From: Streptomyces chryseus
Lineage (GTDB): Bacteria; Actinomycetota; Actinomycetes; Streptomycetales; Streptomycetaceae
Direction: 5' to 3'
Length of the DNA: 64,000 nucleotides
NCBI RefSeq assembly: GCF_014650755.1
Contig: NZ_BMVO01000006.1
Location: 124,001-188,000, forward strand
The notes under the pieces are model-generated. The model did no database searches. It saw nothing but the letters and a program-made list of their open reading frames with translations, and was not told the origin of the DNA. How positions within the stretch are numbered: the first letter of the stretch is position 1; the number at the start of each line of letters is the position of its first letter. Of the stretch, positions 27,796-34,955 are shown in pieces. A program made the translations under genes and the position numbers.

Positions 27796-28833
27796 ATGAG
27801 CGAGACAACAGGACTGCGGGTGGTCGTCACGGGCGCCACCGGGAATGTCGGTACCAGCGTGGTGCGCGCCCTCGCGGAGGACCCACGGGTCGGCTCCGTC
27901 CTGGGCCTCGCGCGCAGGGTTCCCGACCTGGCCTTTCCCCGGACGGAGTGGGCGTCCGTGGATCTGAGCGAGGAGGCGGACGGCGAGGGGCTGACCGGCT
28001 GGTTCGCCGGGGCCGACGCCGTGGTCCACCTCGCCTGGCGTTTCCAGCCGACCCACGACCCGGTGCTGACGTGGCAGACCAATGTCCTCGGCTCGCTCAG
28101 GGTCTTCACAGCGGTCGCCGCCGCCGGGGTGCCCGCGCTGGTCCACGCCTCGTCGGTCGGCGCGTATTCGCCCGGCCCGAAGGAGGCCCCGGGCGTCGTC
28201 GAGTCCTGGCCCACCCACGGCTGGCCGGACGCGGCGTACTGCCGGGAGAAGGCGTACCTGGAGCGGGTGCTGGACACCTTCGAGTACGAGCACCCGCACG
28301 TCCGCGTCGTCCGCATGCGGCCCGCGTTCCTGTTCAAGGAGACGTCGGCGAGCGAGCAGCGGCGTATCTTCGCCGGGCGCTTCCTGCCCGGTCCGCTGCT
28401 GCGGCCGGACCTGCTGCCCTGGGTGCCCGACATGAAGGGGCTCGTGCTCCAGGCCCTGCACACCGACGACGCCGCGCAGGCCTACCGGCAGGCCGTGCTG
28501 CGGGACGTGACCGGGGCGTTCAACCTGGCCGCCGATCCCGTCGTCGACGCGAAGGTACTGGGCGACCTGCTGGACGCGAAGGTGGTGAAGGTGCCTACCG
28601 CAGTGGTACGCGCGGCGCTGGCGGCGGCCTGGAACGCGCGCCTCGCCCCCGCCTCGCCGCACCTGTTCGACGCGGTGCTGCGGATGCCCGTGCTGGACGC
28701 GTCCCGCGCGCGCCGGGAGCTCGGCTGGGAGCCGCGGCTCACGTCCGTCGAGGCCATCGGTGAGTTCTTGGAAGGGGTGCGCAAGGGCAGCGGGGAGCAG
28801 ACGGCGCCGCTCGCGGGCCGCAAGGCGAGCTAG
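27796..28833 (+). CDS. NAD(P)-dependent epimerase/dehydratase, extended SDR
   Basis: The 345-aa protein has the Rossmann motif VVVTGATGNVGTSVVRAL (GxxGxxG), an acidic position in WASVDLSEEAD and the active-site pair Ser in LVHASSVGAYSPG with Tyr/Lys in AAYCREKAY (YxxxK). It is of the NAD-binding_10/epimerase type acting on a sugar nucleotide or other small carbonyl compound. The start at 27796 (MSETTGL) is chosen by the onset of the Rossmann fold. It stands alone between ctaD and the sigma-factor gene. Confidence 0.85.
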   Translation: MSETTGLRVVVTGATGNVGTSVVRALAEDPRVGSVLGLARRVPDLAFPRTEWASVDLSEEADGEGLTGWFAGADAVVHLAWRFQPTHDPVLTWQTNVLGSLRVFTAVAAAGVPALVHASSVGAYSPGPKEAPGVVESWPTHGWPDAAYCREKAYLERVLDTFEYEHPHVRVVRMRPAFLFKETSASEQRRIFAGRFLPGPLLRPDLLPWVPDMKGLVLQALHTDDAAQAYRQAVLRDVTGAFNLAADPVVDAKVLGDLLDAKVVKVPTAVVRAALAAAWNARLAPASPHLFDAVLRMPVLDASRARRELGWEPRLTSVEAIGEFLEGVRKGSGEQTAPLAGRKAS

Positions 28834-28935
28834 GCACGCGATCAGCCCGACAATAAGGCGGCAAAACGCCCATATGGGTAAGATATCGGCAGGACGCTCG
28901 AACGACGGTTCCCCTCAGTGCGTCGAAGGAGCCTC

Positions 28936-29997
28936 ATGTCCAGCCGCCTGCGTACCCGTGAAACCGAACCCGGAGCCGCCGAACCCGGCTCAGCGCGACC
29001 GGGACCGGCCGGTCTCCCCGAGATCCCGGATCCGGCGACGCTCTGCACTCTGGACGCACGCAGCCTCTCCGACTCCCTGTTCGAGCGGTTGGCGACGCTG
29101 AAGGAAGGCACGCCCGACCACGCGTACGTCCGCAACACGCTGGTCGAGATCAACCTCAGTCTGGTGAAGTACGCCGCGGCCCGGTTCCGCAACCGGAACC
29201 AGCCCATGGAGGACATTGTCCAGGTGGGCACGATCGGCCTGATCAAGGCCATCGACCGCTTCGACCTGGGGCGCGAGGTGGAGTTCCCCTCCTTCGCGCT
29301 GCCGACGATCGAGGGCGAGATCAAGCGCTTCTTCCGCGACAACAGCTGGGACGTCCGCGTACCGCGCCGTCTCCAGGAACTGCGGATCGACATCGCCCGG
29401 GCGTCCGACGTCCTGGAGCAAGGGCTCGGCCGGGAGCCCACGGGCGCCGAGCTGGCCGCCCACCTGGGTGTGGACGAGGACGAGGTCCGGGAGGGCCGGC
29501 GGGCCGCGAACGGCTACAACGCCCGCTCGCTGGACGTCGTGTTCGACGACGCCCCGGCCGGTTTCACCCAGTGCTGCCTCGGCCAGGAGGTCCGCGCGTA
29601 CGACACCGTCGAGTGCGTCGTGGCGCTGAAGCCTTCGGTGACCGCGCTGGCCGAGCGGGACCGGATGATCCTCACCATGCGGTTCGTGGAGGAACTGACC
29701 CAGCGGGAGATCGGCGAGCGGATGGGCATCTCGCAGATGCAGGTGTCCCGGCTGCTCACACGCATCCTGACCACCCTGCGCGACGCGCTGCTCGCCGACG
29801 ACGACGGCCCGCCCGCTAAGCCCACCGACGCTGGTGGCCGCGCGGCGCCGCCACCTCCACCCACACCGCCTTCCCGCCTCCCCGGGGCAGCGAACCCCAG
29901 CTCCGGGCGAGGCGCCGCAGCACCGTCAGGCCGTGCCCGCCGGGAACGCCCACGCCGGACGGCCGTGGTCTCGGAGGGACCGGGCTCCCGTCGGTGA
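28936..29997 (+). CDS. SigB/F/G-type alternative RNA polymerase sigma factor with unusual C-terminal tail
   Basis: The protein is 353 aa from the ATG at 28936 (AAGGAG upstream). Region 2 is complete (NQPMEDIVQVGTIGLIKAID, FPSFALPTIEGEIKRFFRD), region 3 follows (PRRLQELRIDIA), and region 4.2 has TQREIGERMGISQMQVSRLL. It belongs to the general-stress/developmental sigma group controlled by partner-switching ATPases. The normal fold ends near residue 293; the remaining 60 or so residues (PPPPPTPPSRLPG and so on) are low-complexity. This tail is encoded by DNA antisense to the convergent RsbW-like gene, so it may be a read-through extension. Confidence 0.9.
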   Translation: MSSRLRTRETEPGAAEPGSARPGPAGLPEIPDPATLCTLDARSLSDSLFERLATLKEGTPDHAYVRNTLVEINLSLVKYAAARFRNRNQPMEDIVQVGTIGLIKAIDRFDLGREVEFPSFALPTIEGEIKRFFRDNSWDVRVPRRLQELRIDIARASDVLEQGLGREPTGAELAAHLGVDEDEVREGRRAANGYNARSLDVVFDDAPAGFTQCCLGQEVRAYDTVECVVALKPSVTALAERDRMILTMRFVEELTQREIGERMGISQMQVSRLLTRILTTLRDALLADDDGPPAKPTDAGGRAAPPPPPTPPSRLPGAANPSSGRGAAAPSGRARRERPRRTAVVSEGPGSRR

Positions 29998-30265
29998 CCT
30001 CGACGCGCAGCCGGTCAGCCGTGCAGTGCAGCAGGATCTCCTGGGGGCCGCCCGCGTGCAGGCAGGCGTTGGTGACCACCTCGGACACGAGCAGCAGCAC
30101 GTCGTCGACGACGGCCTGCTCCTCCTCGTCCGCGGCCGGAGTCCACTGCCAGTCGGCCAGCGCGTCCCGGGTGAAGTCGCGACAACGACTCACCACGTCC
30201 TCGATGCCGCGCAGGGTCAGCCGTCGGGTCCGACCCCGCGACTGGAGGACGTCACTTACGGCCAT
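29816..30265 (-). CDS. RsbW-like ATP-binding protein (anti-sigma factor type)
   Basis: The 149-aa protein is a GHKL/HATPase_c_2 domain: N-box LLLVSEVVTNACLHAG (Glu and Asn), G1 box VEVTDGSP, and G2 box GGHGLTVLRRLARSWG. Such proteins are serine kinase/anti-sigma factors or Streptomyces signalling ATPases. GAGGGG precedes the ATG at 30265. The last 182 nt overlap the 3' end of the sigma-factor gene on the other strand. Neighbourhood suggests this is its cognate anti-sigma factor, but Streptomyces has many such paralogues, so that pairing is inference. Confidence 0.85.
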   Translation of the reverse strand: MAVSDVLQSRGRTRRLTLRGIEDVVSRCRDFTRDALADWQWTPAADEEEQAVVDDVLLLVSEVVTNACLHAGGPQEILLHCTADRLRVEVTDGSPVPPRPRPSGVGVPGGHGLTVLRRLARSWGSLPRGGGKAVWVEVAAPRGHQRRWA

Positions 30266-30366
30266 GACGCACCCCTCGTCTCGGTTGGGGTCTCAGCACC
30301 CGTGGGTTCTGAGAGAGTCTTCGGAGCTTTGAGGCTATGGCCACCGGGTGCCCCAAAAGTTGGGTT

Positions 30367-31593
30367 TTACCCACTGCTGCGGTCACCGTGCGACGGGCGG
30401 CCGCCCTGTGCCGGCTGTTCGCCCTCCACCGGCGCGAGCTCGTGCAGGAGTTGCTGGGACTGGGCGACGAGGCCGCCCAGCGACGTCGCCGTCTCGCTGT
30501 CCTGCTCGACCAGTTGCCGCTTCAGGAGTCCGTGCGCGGACCACGCGGACTCCAGCGCGCGCGCCCGCTCCTGCCGCGCGCCGCGCCCCCGGCCCCCGAG
30601 GAAGGCCCGGTCGGCCGCGCACACGTCGCCGGCCGCCCCCAGCAGTTCCGCCAGCTGCGCCACGGCCGCGTCGGGAAGCCGCCTGAGCGGGCTCTCCTCG
30701 CTGACCGTACTGGCGAGGGTGCGCATCAGGGCCACCAGAGGGTCGGCGATCCGCTCCCACGCCTGGTCCCACTCGGTCGGGGGCAGCGCGGCCCCGGTAC
30801 GGCGCAGCCGGTGGCCGGGGTTCAGGCGGTAGCTCTCGCGGGTCCACAGCCGCGCGTCGCGCAGGTCGGCCAGGACGGCCGGGATGTGGCGCGCCCGGTC
30901 GTGCCAGCCGTCCGCCTCCTGCCGCCCGTACCCCTCCCGCAGGCCGTCGGCGACCGCGTGCAGCAGGTCGGCGCACTCCTCGGGCAGTCTGCGCAGGGAG
31001 TCGCGGACGCTGCGCAGATGGACCGGCGGGAGGATCAGCGCGTTCACCGCGATGCCGATGACCGCGCCGACGGCCGACTCGAAGAGCCGGTGCAGGATGT
31101 CGACGCCCGAGTACGACCCGTAGGCCAGCACGAACACGGCGGTGGTCGGCGCGTACAGGCCGTGCTCGCCGAAGCGCGCGTAGTTGCCGATCAGCACGGC
31201 GACCGGCAGCACCAGGACCATCGCGGTCATGGTGTCGCCCGTCAGGTTGGCCGCCCCCGCCGCCAGCACGGTGCCCAGCGCGATCACCACGAGTTGCTGG
31301 ACGCCGGAGCGCAGTGAGCGGTAGACGGTGCTCTGCACGAGGACGACCGCCGTCCAGGGGGCCATCAGCGCCATCGGCGCGTTCCACCACCAGCCGGTCA
31401 GCGCCCACGCCGCCGCGGCGGCCCCCGCGGCCTTCAGCGACTGGGTGACGACATCGCGCTCGGGGCCGGGCCCCGCCGCCGCGCGGCGCGCGGAACGGCC
31501 GATCGCCGCCGCCTCCCAGCGCAGCCACTGCCACATCCGGCCGAGTGCGGCACCGCCCCGGTACGACCGGTGCTCGCTCTCACTGACTGCCAC
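30367..31593 (-). CDS. FUSC-family (aromatic acid exporter-like) membrane protein
   Basis: The 408-aa protein starts with GTG at 31593 after GGAGG. About six N-terminal helices (52-185) include ALTGWWWNAPMALMAPWTAV and NYARFGEHGLYAPTTAVFVL, the FUSC/ArAE pattern. A long helical cytoplasmic domain follows (190-395). These proteins are presumed exporters of aromatic or other organic acids. It is co-directional with the RsbW-like gene 101 nt downstream and starts 24 nt upstream of the HAD gene's 3' end. Confidence 0.82.
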   Translation of the reverse strand: MAVSESEHRSYRGGAALGRMWQWLRWEAAAIGRSARRAAAGPGPERDVVTQSLKAAGAAAAAWALTGWWWNAPMALMAPWTAVVLVQSTVYRSLRSGVQQLVVIALGTVLAAGAANLTGDTMTAMVLVLPVAVLIGNYARFGEHGLYAPTTAVFVLAYGSYSGVDILHRLFESAVGAVIGIAVNALILPPVHLRSVRDSLRRLPEECADLLHAVADGLREGYGRQEADGWHDRARHIPAVLADLRDARLWTRESYRLNPGHRLRRTGAALPPTEWDQAWERIADPLVALMRTLASTVSEESPLRRLPDAAVAQLAELLGAAGDVCAADRAFLGGRGRGARQERARALESAWSAHGLLKRQLVEQDSETATSLGGLVAQSQQLLHELAPVEGEQPAQGGRPSHGDRSSG

Positions 31594-31617
31594 TATCGCC
31601 TCCGGGACCCGGCCTGC

Positions 31618-32325
31618 CTACGACGGGCCCCGGGTGCCCTGACGCGACGCGTCCAATCGTCGCCCCACCCGGGCGACCGGGCTGTCGTCGAGCCGCGCGA
31701 GCAGATCGGCCGGGTCCTCGTAGACGGCCGCCGCGCCGGCCTGCTCCAGGTCGCGCTGCGGGATGCCGCCGCAGCGCAGTGCCACGCCGAGCACGCCCGC
31801 CCGGGTGGCGGCCTCCATGTCCCACACCGTGTCCCCCACGAACACCGCGCGGTCGGCGGGCACCCCGGCCAGTTCCAGCGCCCGTTCGACCGGTTCCGGC
31901 GCCGGCTTGCCCTCGTCGACGTCCTCCGAGCTCGCGGTGGCGCCGATCGCGTCGTCGGCGTCGAGCGCGCGGCGCAGCGCGGCGAGTTCGCCGCCGCTCG
32001 CCGACGTGGCGAGCACGACGGTCCAGCCCTGCCCCTTGAGGGCCCGCAGCAGCCGGCCGGCTCCGGGGAGTGGGGGCAGCCGTTCGGCGTACGTCGCGTA
32101 CAGGGTCTTGTGGGCGGCGCTGATGGCGTCGTCCTGACCGGTGTCGCGGTCGTCGCCGAGCAGCCGGGCGATGAGGTCGTGGCCCGGCAGGCCGACGGAG
32201 CGGTGGATGTCGTGCATGACGACGTCGTGCCCGGCCTGCCGGAATGCCTCCCACCACGCCGTCACGTGCAGATGGTTGGTGTCGACGAGCGTTCCGTCGA
32301 CATCGAAGACGGCCGCGCGCTCCAT
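31618..32325 (-). CDS. HAD-superfamily hydrolase (beta-phosphoglucomutase/phosphatase-like)
   Basis: The 235-aa protein has motif I FDVDGTLVDTNHLH, motif II VVLATSASGG, motif III Lys in [14 protein letters not shown] and motif IV FVGDTVWDMEAATRAGV. A helical cap lies between motifs I and II (subclass I). It probably dephosphorylates a small sugar phosphate or phosphoglycolate. The start ATG at 32325 (MERAAVFDVDG) fits the fold. It is followed by the FUSC gene and preceded, after a hairpin, by CsbD. Confidence 0.88.
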   Translation of the reverse strand: MERAAVFDVDGTLVDTNHLHVTAWWEAFRQAGHDVVMHDIHRSVGLPGHDLIARLLGDDRDTGQDDAISAAHKTLYATYAERLPPLPGAGRLLRALKGQGWTVVLATSASGGELAALRRALDADDAIGATASSEDVDEGKPAPEPVERALELAGVPADRAVFVGDTVWDMEAATRAGVLGVALRCGGIPQRDLEQAGAAAVYEDPADLLARLDDSPVARVGRRLDASRQGTRGPS

Positions 32326-32366
32326 GTCGCCGTTCCCTTCCTCACGCCTCACTCGGACAGAGCGAC

Positions 32367-32394
32367 GGGCCGCGCCGCCGTGGCGGCGCGGCCC
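32367..32394 (-). terminator. Strong hairpin after the CsbD gene
   Basis: GGGCCGCGCCGCC (32367-32379) pairs perfectly with GGCGGCGCGGCCC (32382-32394), closing on a tiny loop. It starts 18 nt after the CsbD stop on the minus strand. Confidence 0.65.
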
Positions 32395-32412
32395 GCTCAG
32401 TGCGGTGCCGCG

Positions 32413-32589
32413 CTACTTCGCGGCCGACCTCTTCACCCGGTCGCCGGTCTTCGCGACGGTTTCCTGGGTCTTGCCCCGCAGCTGCTCGCCGCGGCCCTCG
32501 GCCTCCATGGCCGGGTCGTCCTTGACCCTGCCCGCCGTTTCCTTCAACTTGCCCTTGACCTGCTTCGCCTTCGCCTTTGCCTTGCTCAC
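32413..32589 (-). CDS. CsbD-family stress-response protein
   Basis: The 58-aa, very basic protein begins SKAKAKAKQVKGKLKETAGR and continues VKDDPAMEAEGRGEQLRGK, the CsbD core (KGxxKExxGxxxxxxxxxxEGxxxQxxGK). It starts with GTG at 32589 after GGAAGGAA. CsbD proteins are small helical, sigma-B-dependent stress proteins of unknown biochemical function. The location close to a SigB-type sigma gene fits that. It is too short to be found by length filters but clearly genuine. Confidence 0.88.
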   Translation of the reverse strand: MSKAKAKAKQVKGKLKETAGRVKDDPAMEAEGRGEQLRGKTQETVAKTGDRVKRSAAK

Positions 32590-32695
32590 GAGGGTGTTCC
32601 TTCCAGAGATCGGAGGTGACTTTCACCTGGCTCACCCACCTTGCGCCGGTCACCGTCCGCCTGCAATCCGGGACGCCGCGTGACATCGCGCCCGT

Positions 32696-32890
32696 TCAGC
32701 CGGTCGGCTCCTCCGGGGCCGGCTCCTGGCCGGCGGCGGACGCCTGGTCGCCGTCGTCGTGGTCGTCCCGCGCGGCGGGTCGGCCCGCCTCGTTCGGCGA
32801 GTCCTCGCCGTCCGGGGCCTGCTGGTCGGGCAGGTCGCGCGGCACGGGCTTGCCGTTGTCCTCCGGGTCCTGCGTGTACGAGTCGCTCAT
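32696..32890 (-). CDS. Small acidic, disordered hypothetical protein
   Basis: The 64-aa protein is rich in Asp, Glu, Pro and Gly, with no hydrophobic core. It starts MSDSYTQDPEDNGKPVPRDL and ends GQEPAPEEPTG. GGGAGG precedes the ATG at 32890. Similar short acidic proteins are common in Streptomyces stress regions. No function can be given. It is transcribed with the VOC gene 15 nt upstream and toward CsbD. Confidence 0.65.
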   Translation of the reverse strand: MSDSYTQDPEDNGKPVPRDLPDQQAPDGEDSPNEAGRPAARDDHDDGDQASAAGQEPAPEEPTG

Positions 32891-32905
32891 GGTCCTCGGT
32901 CCTCC

Positions 32906-33277
32906 CTAGGCGCGGCAGAGGCAGAACGGGTGACCCGCCGGATCGGCGTACACCCGAAAGCCCCGCTTCCCGTCCTCGTCGTCCAGATCGAGCGGCGTGG
33001 CGCCGAGTGCGAGCACCTGCGTCTGCGCCGCCTCGATGTCGGGGACGTCGAAGTCCAGATGCATCTGCTGCGAGTTGTCGTCGGCCCGCGGCCAATCCGG
33101 CGGCCGGTGCCCCGGGGCCCGCTGGAAGGCGATGCGGGGCCCGTCGGGCAGGTACAGGTCGTACCAGTCCTCGGTGTTCTGCTTCACGTCGCCGCCCAGC
33201 ACCGCGGCGTAGAAGCCGGCGAGTGCCTGCGGGTCCGGACAGTCCACGGCCACGAGGCCGTACTTCGCGATGGCCAT
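32906..33277 (-). CDS. VOC-family protein
   Basis: The 123-aa protein has two VOC repeats: YGLVAVDCPDPQALAGFYAA and QMHLDFDVPDIEAAQTQVLA, closing with FRVYADPAGHPFCLC. This is the common actinobacterial glyoxalase-like subgroup. The start is fixed by AAGGAGG 7 nt before the ATG at 33277; the frame remains open upstream without coding bias. The substrate is unknown. It is divergent from the molybdenum hydroxylase operon. Confidence 0.85.
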   Translation of the reverse strand: MAIAKYGLVAVDCPDPQALAGFYAAVLGGDVKQNTEDWYDLYLPDGPRIAFQRAPGHRPPDWPRADDNSQQMHLDFDVPDIEAAQTQVLALGATPLDLDDEDGKRGFRVYADPAGHPFCLCRA

Positions 33278-33412
33278 TGCGACCTCCTTGCTCGGGCTTG
33301 CGTCCCACCCCGGTACCCCGCCGAGGCCCCGTTGAACCGGAACGCGCCGGGCGGAACATTTTGATAGGAAGAGGTGCGAAGCGATGTCTCCGGACCGGAA
33401 AGGTGCCACGGA

Positions 33413-33955
33413 GTGGAGCCAACCAGCCAGCAGGAGAACGCGCACAGCTCTGTCCTCACCCTGCACGTCAACGGCACCCCGCACACCCTCATGCTCGACC
33501 ACCGCACCACCCTCCTCGACGCCCTGCGCGAGCGGTTGCGTCTGACGGGGGCGAAGAAGGGCTGCGACCACGGCCAGTGCGGGGCGTGCACCGTGATCGT
33601 CGACGGCCGGCGCGCCAACAGCTGTCTGCTGCTCGCCGCCGCCCACGACGGCGCGCGCGTCACCACCGTGGAGGGCCTCGCCGAGGGCGAGACCCTCCAC
33701 CCGGTCCAGGAGGCGTTCGTCGGGCGGGACGCCCTCCAGTGCGGCTACTGCACGCCGGGGCAGATCTGCTCGGCCGTCGGGATGCTGGCCGAGGCCGCCG
33801 AAGGGCATCCCTCGTACGTCACGTCCCCCCATCACTCCCCCGGCGCTCCCGCCGCCCTCACGCCGGACGAGATCCGCGAACGCATGAGCGGCAACATCTG
33901 CCGCTGCGGCGCCTATCCGAACATCGTCGACGCGATCGGTGAGGTGGCGCCGTGA
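33413..33955 (+). CDS. Molybdenum hydroxylase (xanthine dehydrogenase type), 2Fe-2S subunit
   Basis: The 180-aa protein has an N-terminal plant-type ferredoxin domain with Cys ligands in KKGCDHGQCGACTVIVDGRR and NSC, and a C-terminal helical domain with CGYCTPGQIC and NICRCGAYPNI. It transfers electrons from the molybdenum subunit to FAD. No Tat signal is present, unlike periplasmic PaoA/YagT. The start is uncertain: GTG at 33413 is used, while GTG at 33374 is an alternative. The stop overlaps the FAD-subunit start (GTGA). Confidence 0.9.
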   Translation: MEPTSQQENAHSSVLTLHVNGTPHTLMLDHRTTLLDALRERLRLTGAKKGCDHGQCGACTVIVDGRRANSCLLLAAAHDGARVTTVEGLAEGETLHPVQEAFVGRDALQCGYCTPGQICSAVGMLAEAAEGHPSYVTSPHHSPGAPAALTPDEIRERMSGNICRCGAYPNIVDAIGEVAP

Positions 33956-34938
33956 AGCCGTTCGCGTACTTCCGCGCCGAGAGCGCCGAGGAGGCGGTCG
34001 ACGCCTTCGCCGGCCACGAGCGGGCGCAGTACCTCGGCGGTGGCACGAACCTGGTGGACCTGATGAAGCTCGGGGTCGCGGCCCCGGACCTGCTCATCGA
34101 CGTCAGCCGGCTGCCGCTGGACGGGATCGAGGAGACGCCCGACGGCGGGCTGCACATCGGCGCGACCGTGCGCAACAGCGACCTGGCCGCCCACCCGGCC
34201 GTCCGCACGCGGTACGCCGCCCTGTCGCAGGCCCTGCTCTCCGGCGCCTCGGGGCAGTTGCGCAACGTGGCGACGACCGGCGGGAACCTGCTGCAGCGCA
34301 CCCGCTGCACGTACTTCCAGGACACCTCGAAGCCCTGCAACAAACGCACTCCCGGCACCGGATGCCCGGCCCGTGACGGCGTGCACCGCGACCTCGCGGT
34401 GCTCGGCCACTCCGAGCACTGCGTCGCCACCCACCCCTCCGACATGGCCGTCGCACTGGCCGCCCTCGACGCCACCGTCCACCTGAGCGGCCCGCAGGGC
34501 ACCCGCGCCGTCCCCGTCACCGGCTTCCACCGGCTGCCGGGCGACCGCCCCGACCAGGACACCGTCGTCCGTACGGGCGAACTGATCACCGGGGTCACCC
34601 TGCCGCCCGTCCTGCCCGGCACCCAGTGCGGCTACCGCAAGGCGCGCGACCGCACCTCGTACGCCTTCGCTCTCGCGTCCGTCGCCGCCGTCCTGCGCGT
34701 CGAGAGCGGTGTCGTGCGGGACGCCGCCCTCGCGTTCGGCGGGCTCGCGCACGTGCCCTGGCGTGGCCGGGCCGCGGAAGAGGTGCTGCGCGGGGCGCCC
34801 GCCACCGAGGAGACGTACGCCCGGGCGGCCGACGCCGAACTCGCCGCGGCCGAGCCGCTGCGCGACAACGGCTTCAAGGTGCCGCTCGCCCGCAACCTCG
34901 CCATCAGCGTGCTGGCCGAGCTCGCTTCCCGTACCTGA
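33952..34938 (+). CDS. Molybdenum hydroxylase, FAD-binding subunit with 4Fe-4S insertion
   Basis: The 328-aa protein starts with GTG at 33952, overlapping the previous stop by 4 nt. The FAD-binding motif is YLGGGTNLVDLMKLGVAAPD, followed by SGQLRNVATTGGNLLQ. A Cys-rich insertion (RTRCTYF, SKPCNKR, GTGCPAR, SEHCVATH) matches the extra 4Fe-4S cluster of PaoB/YagS-type subunits. It passes electrons from the 2Fe-2S subunit to the final acceptor. Confidence 0.9.
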   Translation: MKPFAYFRAESAEEAVDAFAGHERAQYLGGGTNLVDLMKLGVAAPDLLIDVSRLPLDGIEETPDGGLHIGATVRNSDLAAHPAVRTRYAALSQALLSGASGQLRNVATTGGNLLQRTRCTYFQDTSKPCNKRTPGTGCPARDGVHRDLAVLGHSEHCVATHPSDMAVALAALDATVHLSGPQGTRAVPVTGFHRLPGDRPDQDTVVRTGELITGVTLPPVLPGTQCGYRKARDRTSYAFALASVAAVLRVESGVVRDAALAFGGLAHVPWRGRAAEEVLRGAPATEETYARAADAELAAAEPLRDNGFKVPLARNLAISVLAELASRT

Positions 34939-34955
34939 GGACGTGACACCCCGTC

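Noticed and set aside
28876..28881. GGGTAA upstream of the sigma-factor gene as an autoregulatory sigma-B promoter
   Set aside because: The last base does not fit GGGTAY and no GNNTN element lies 14-16 nt upstream.
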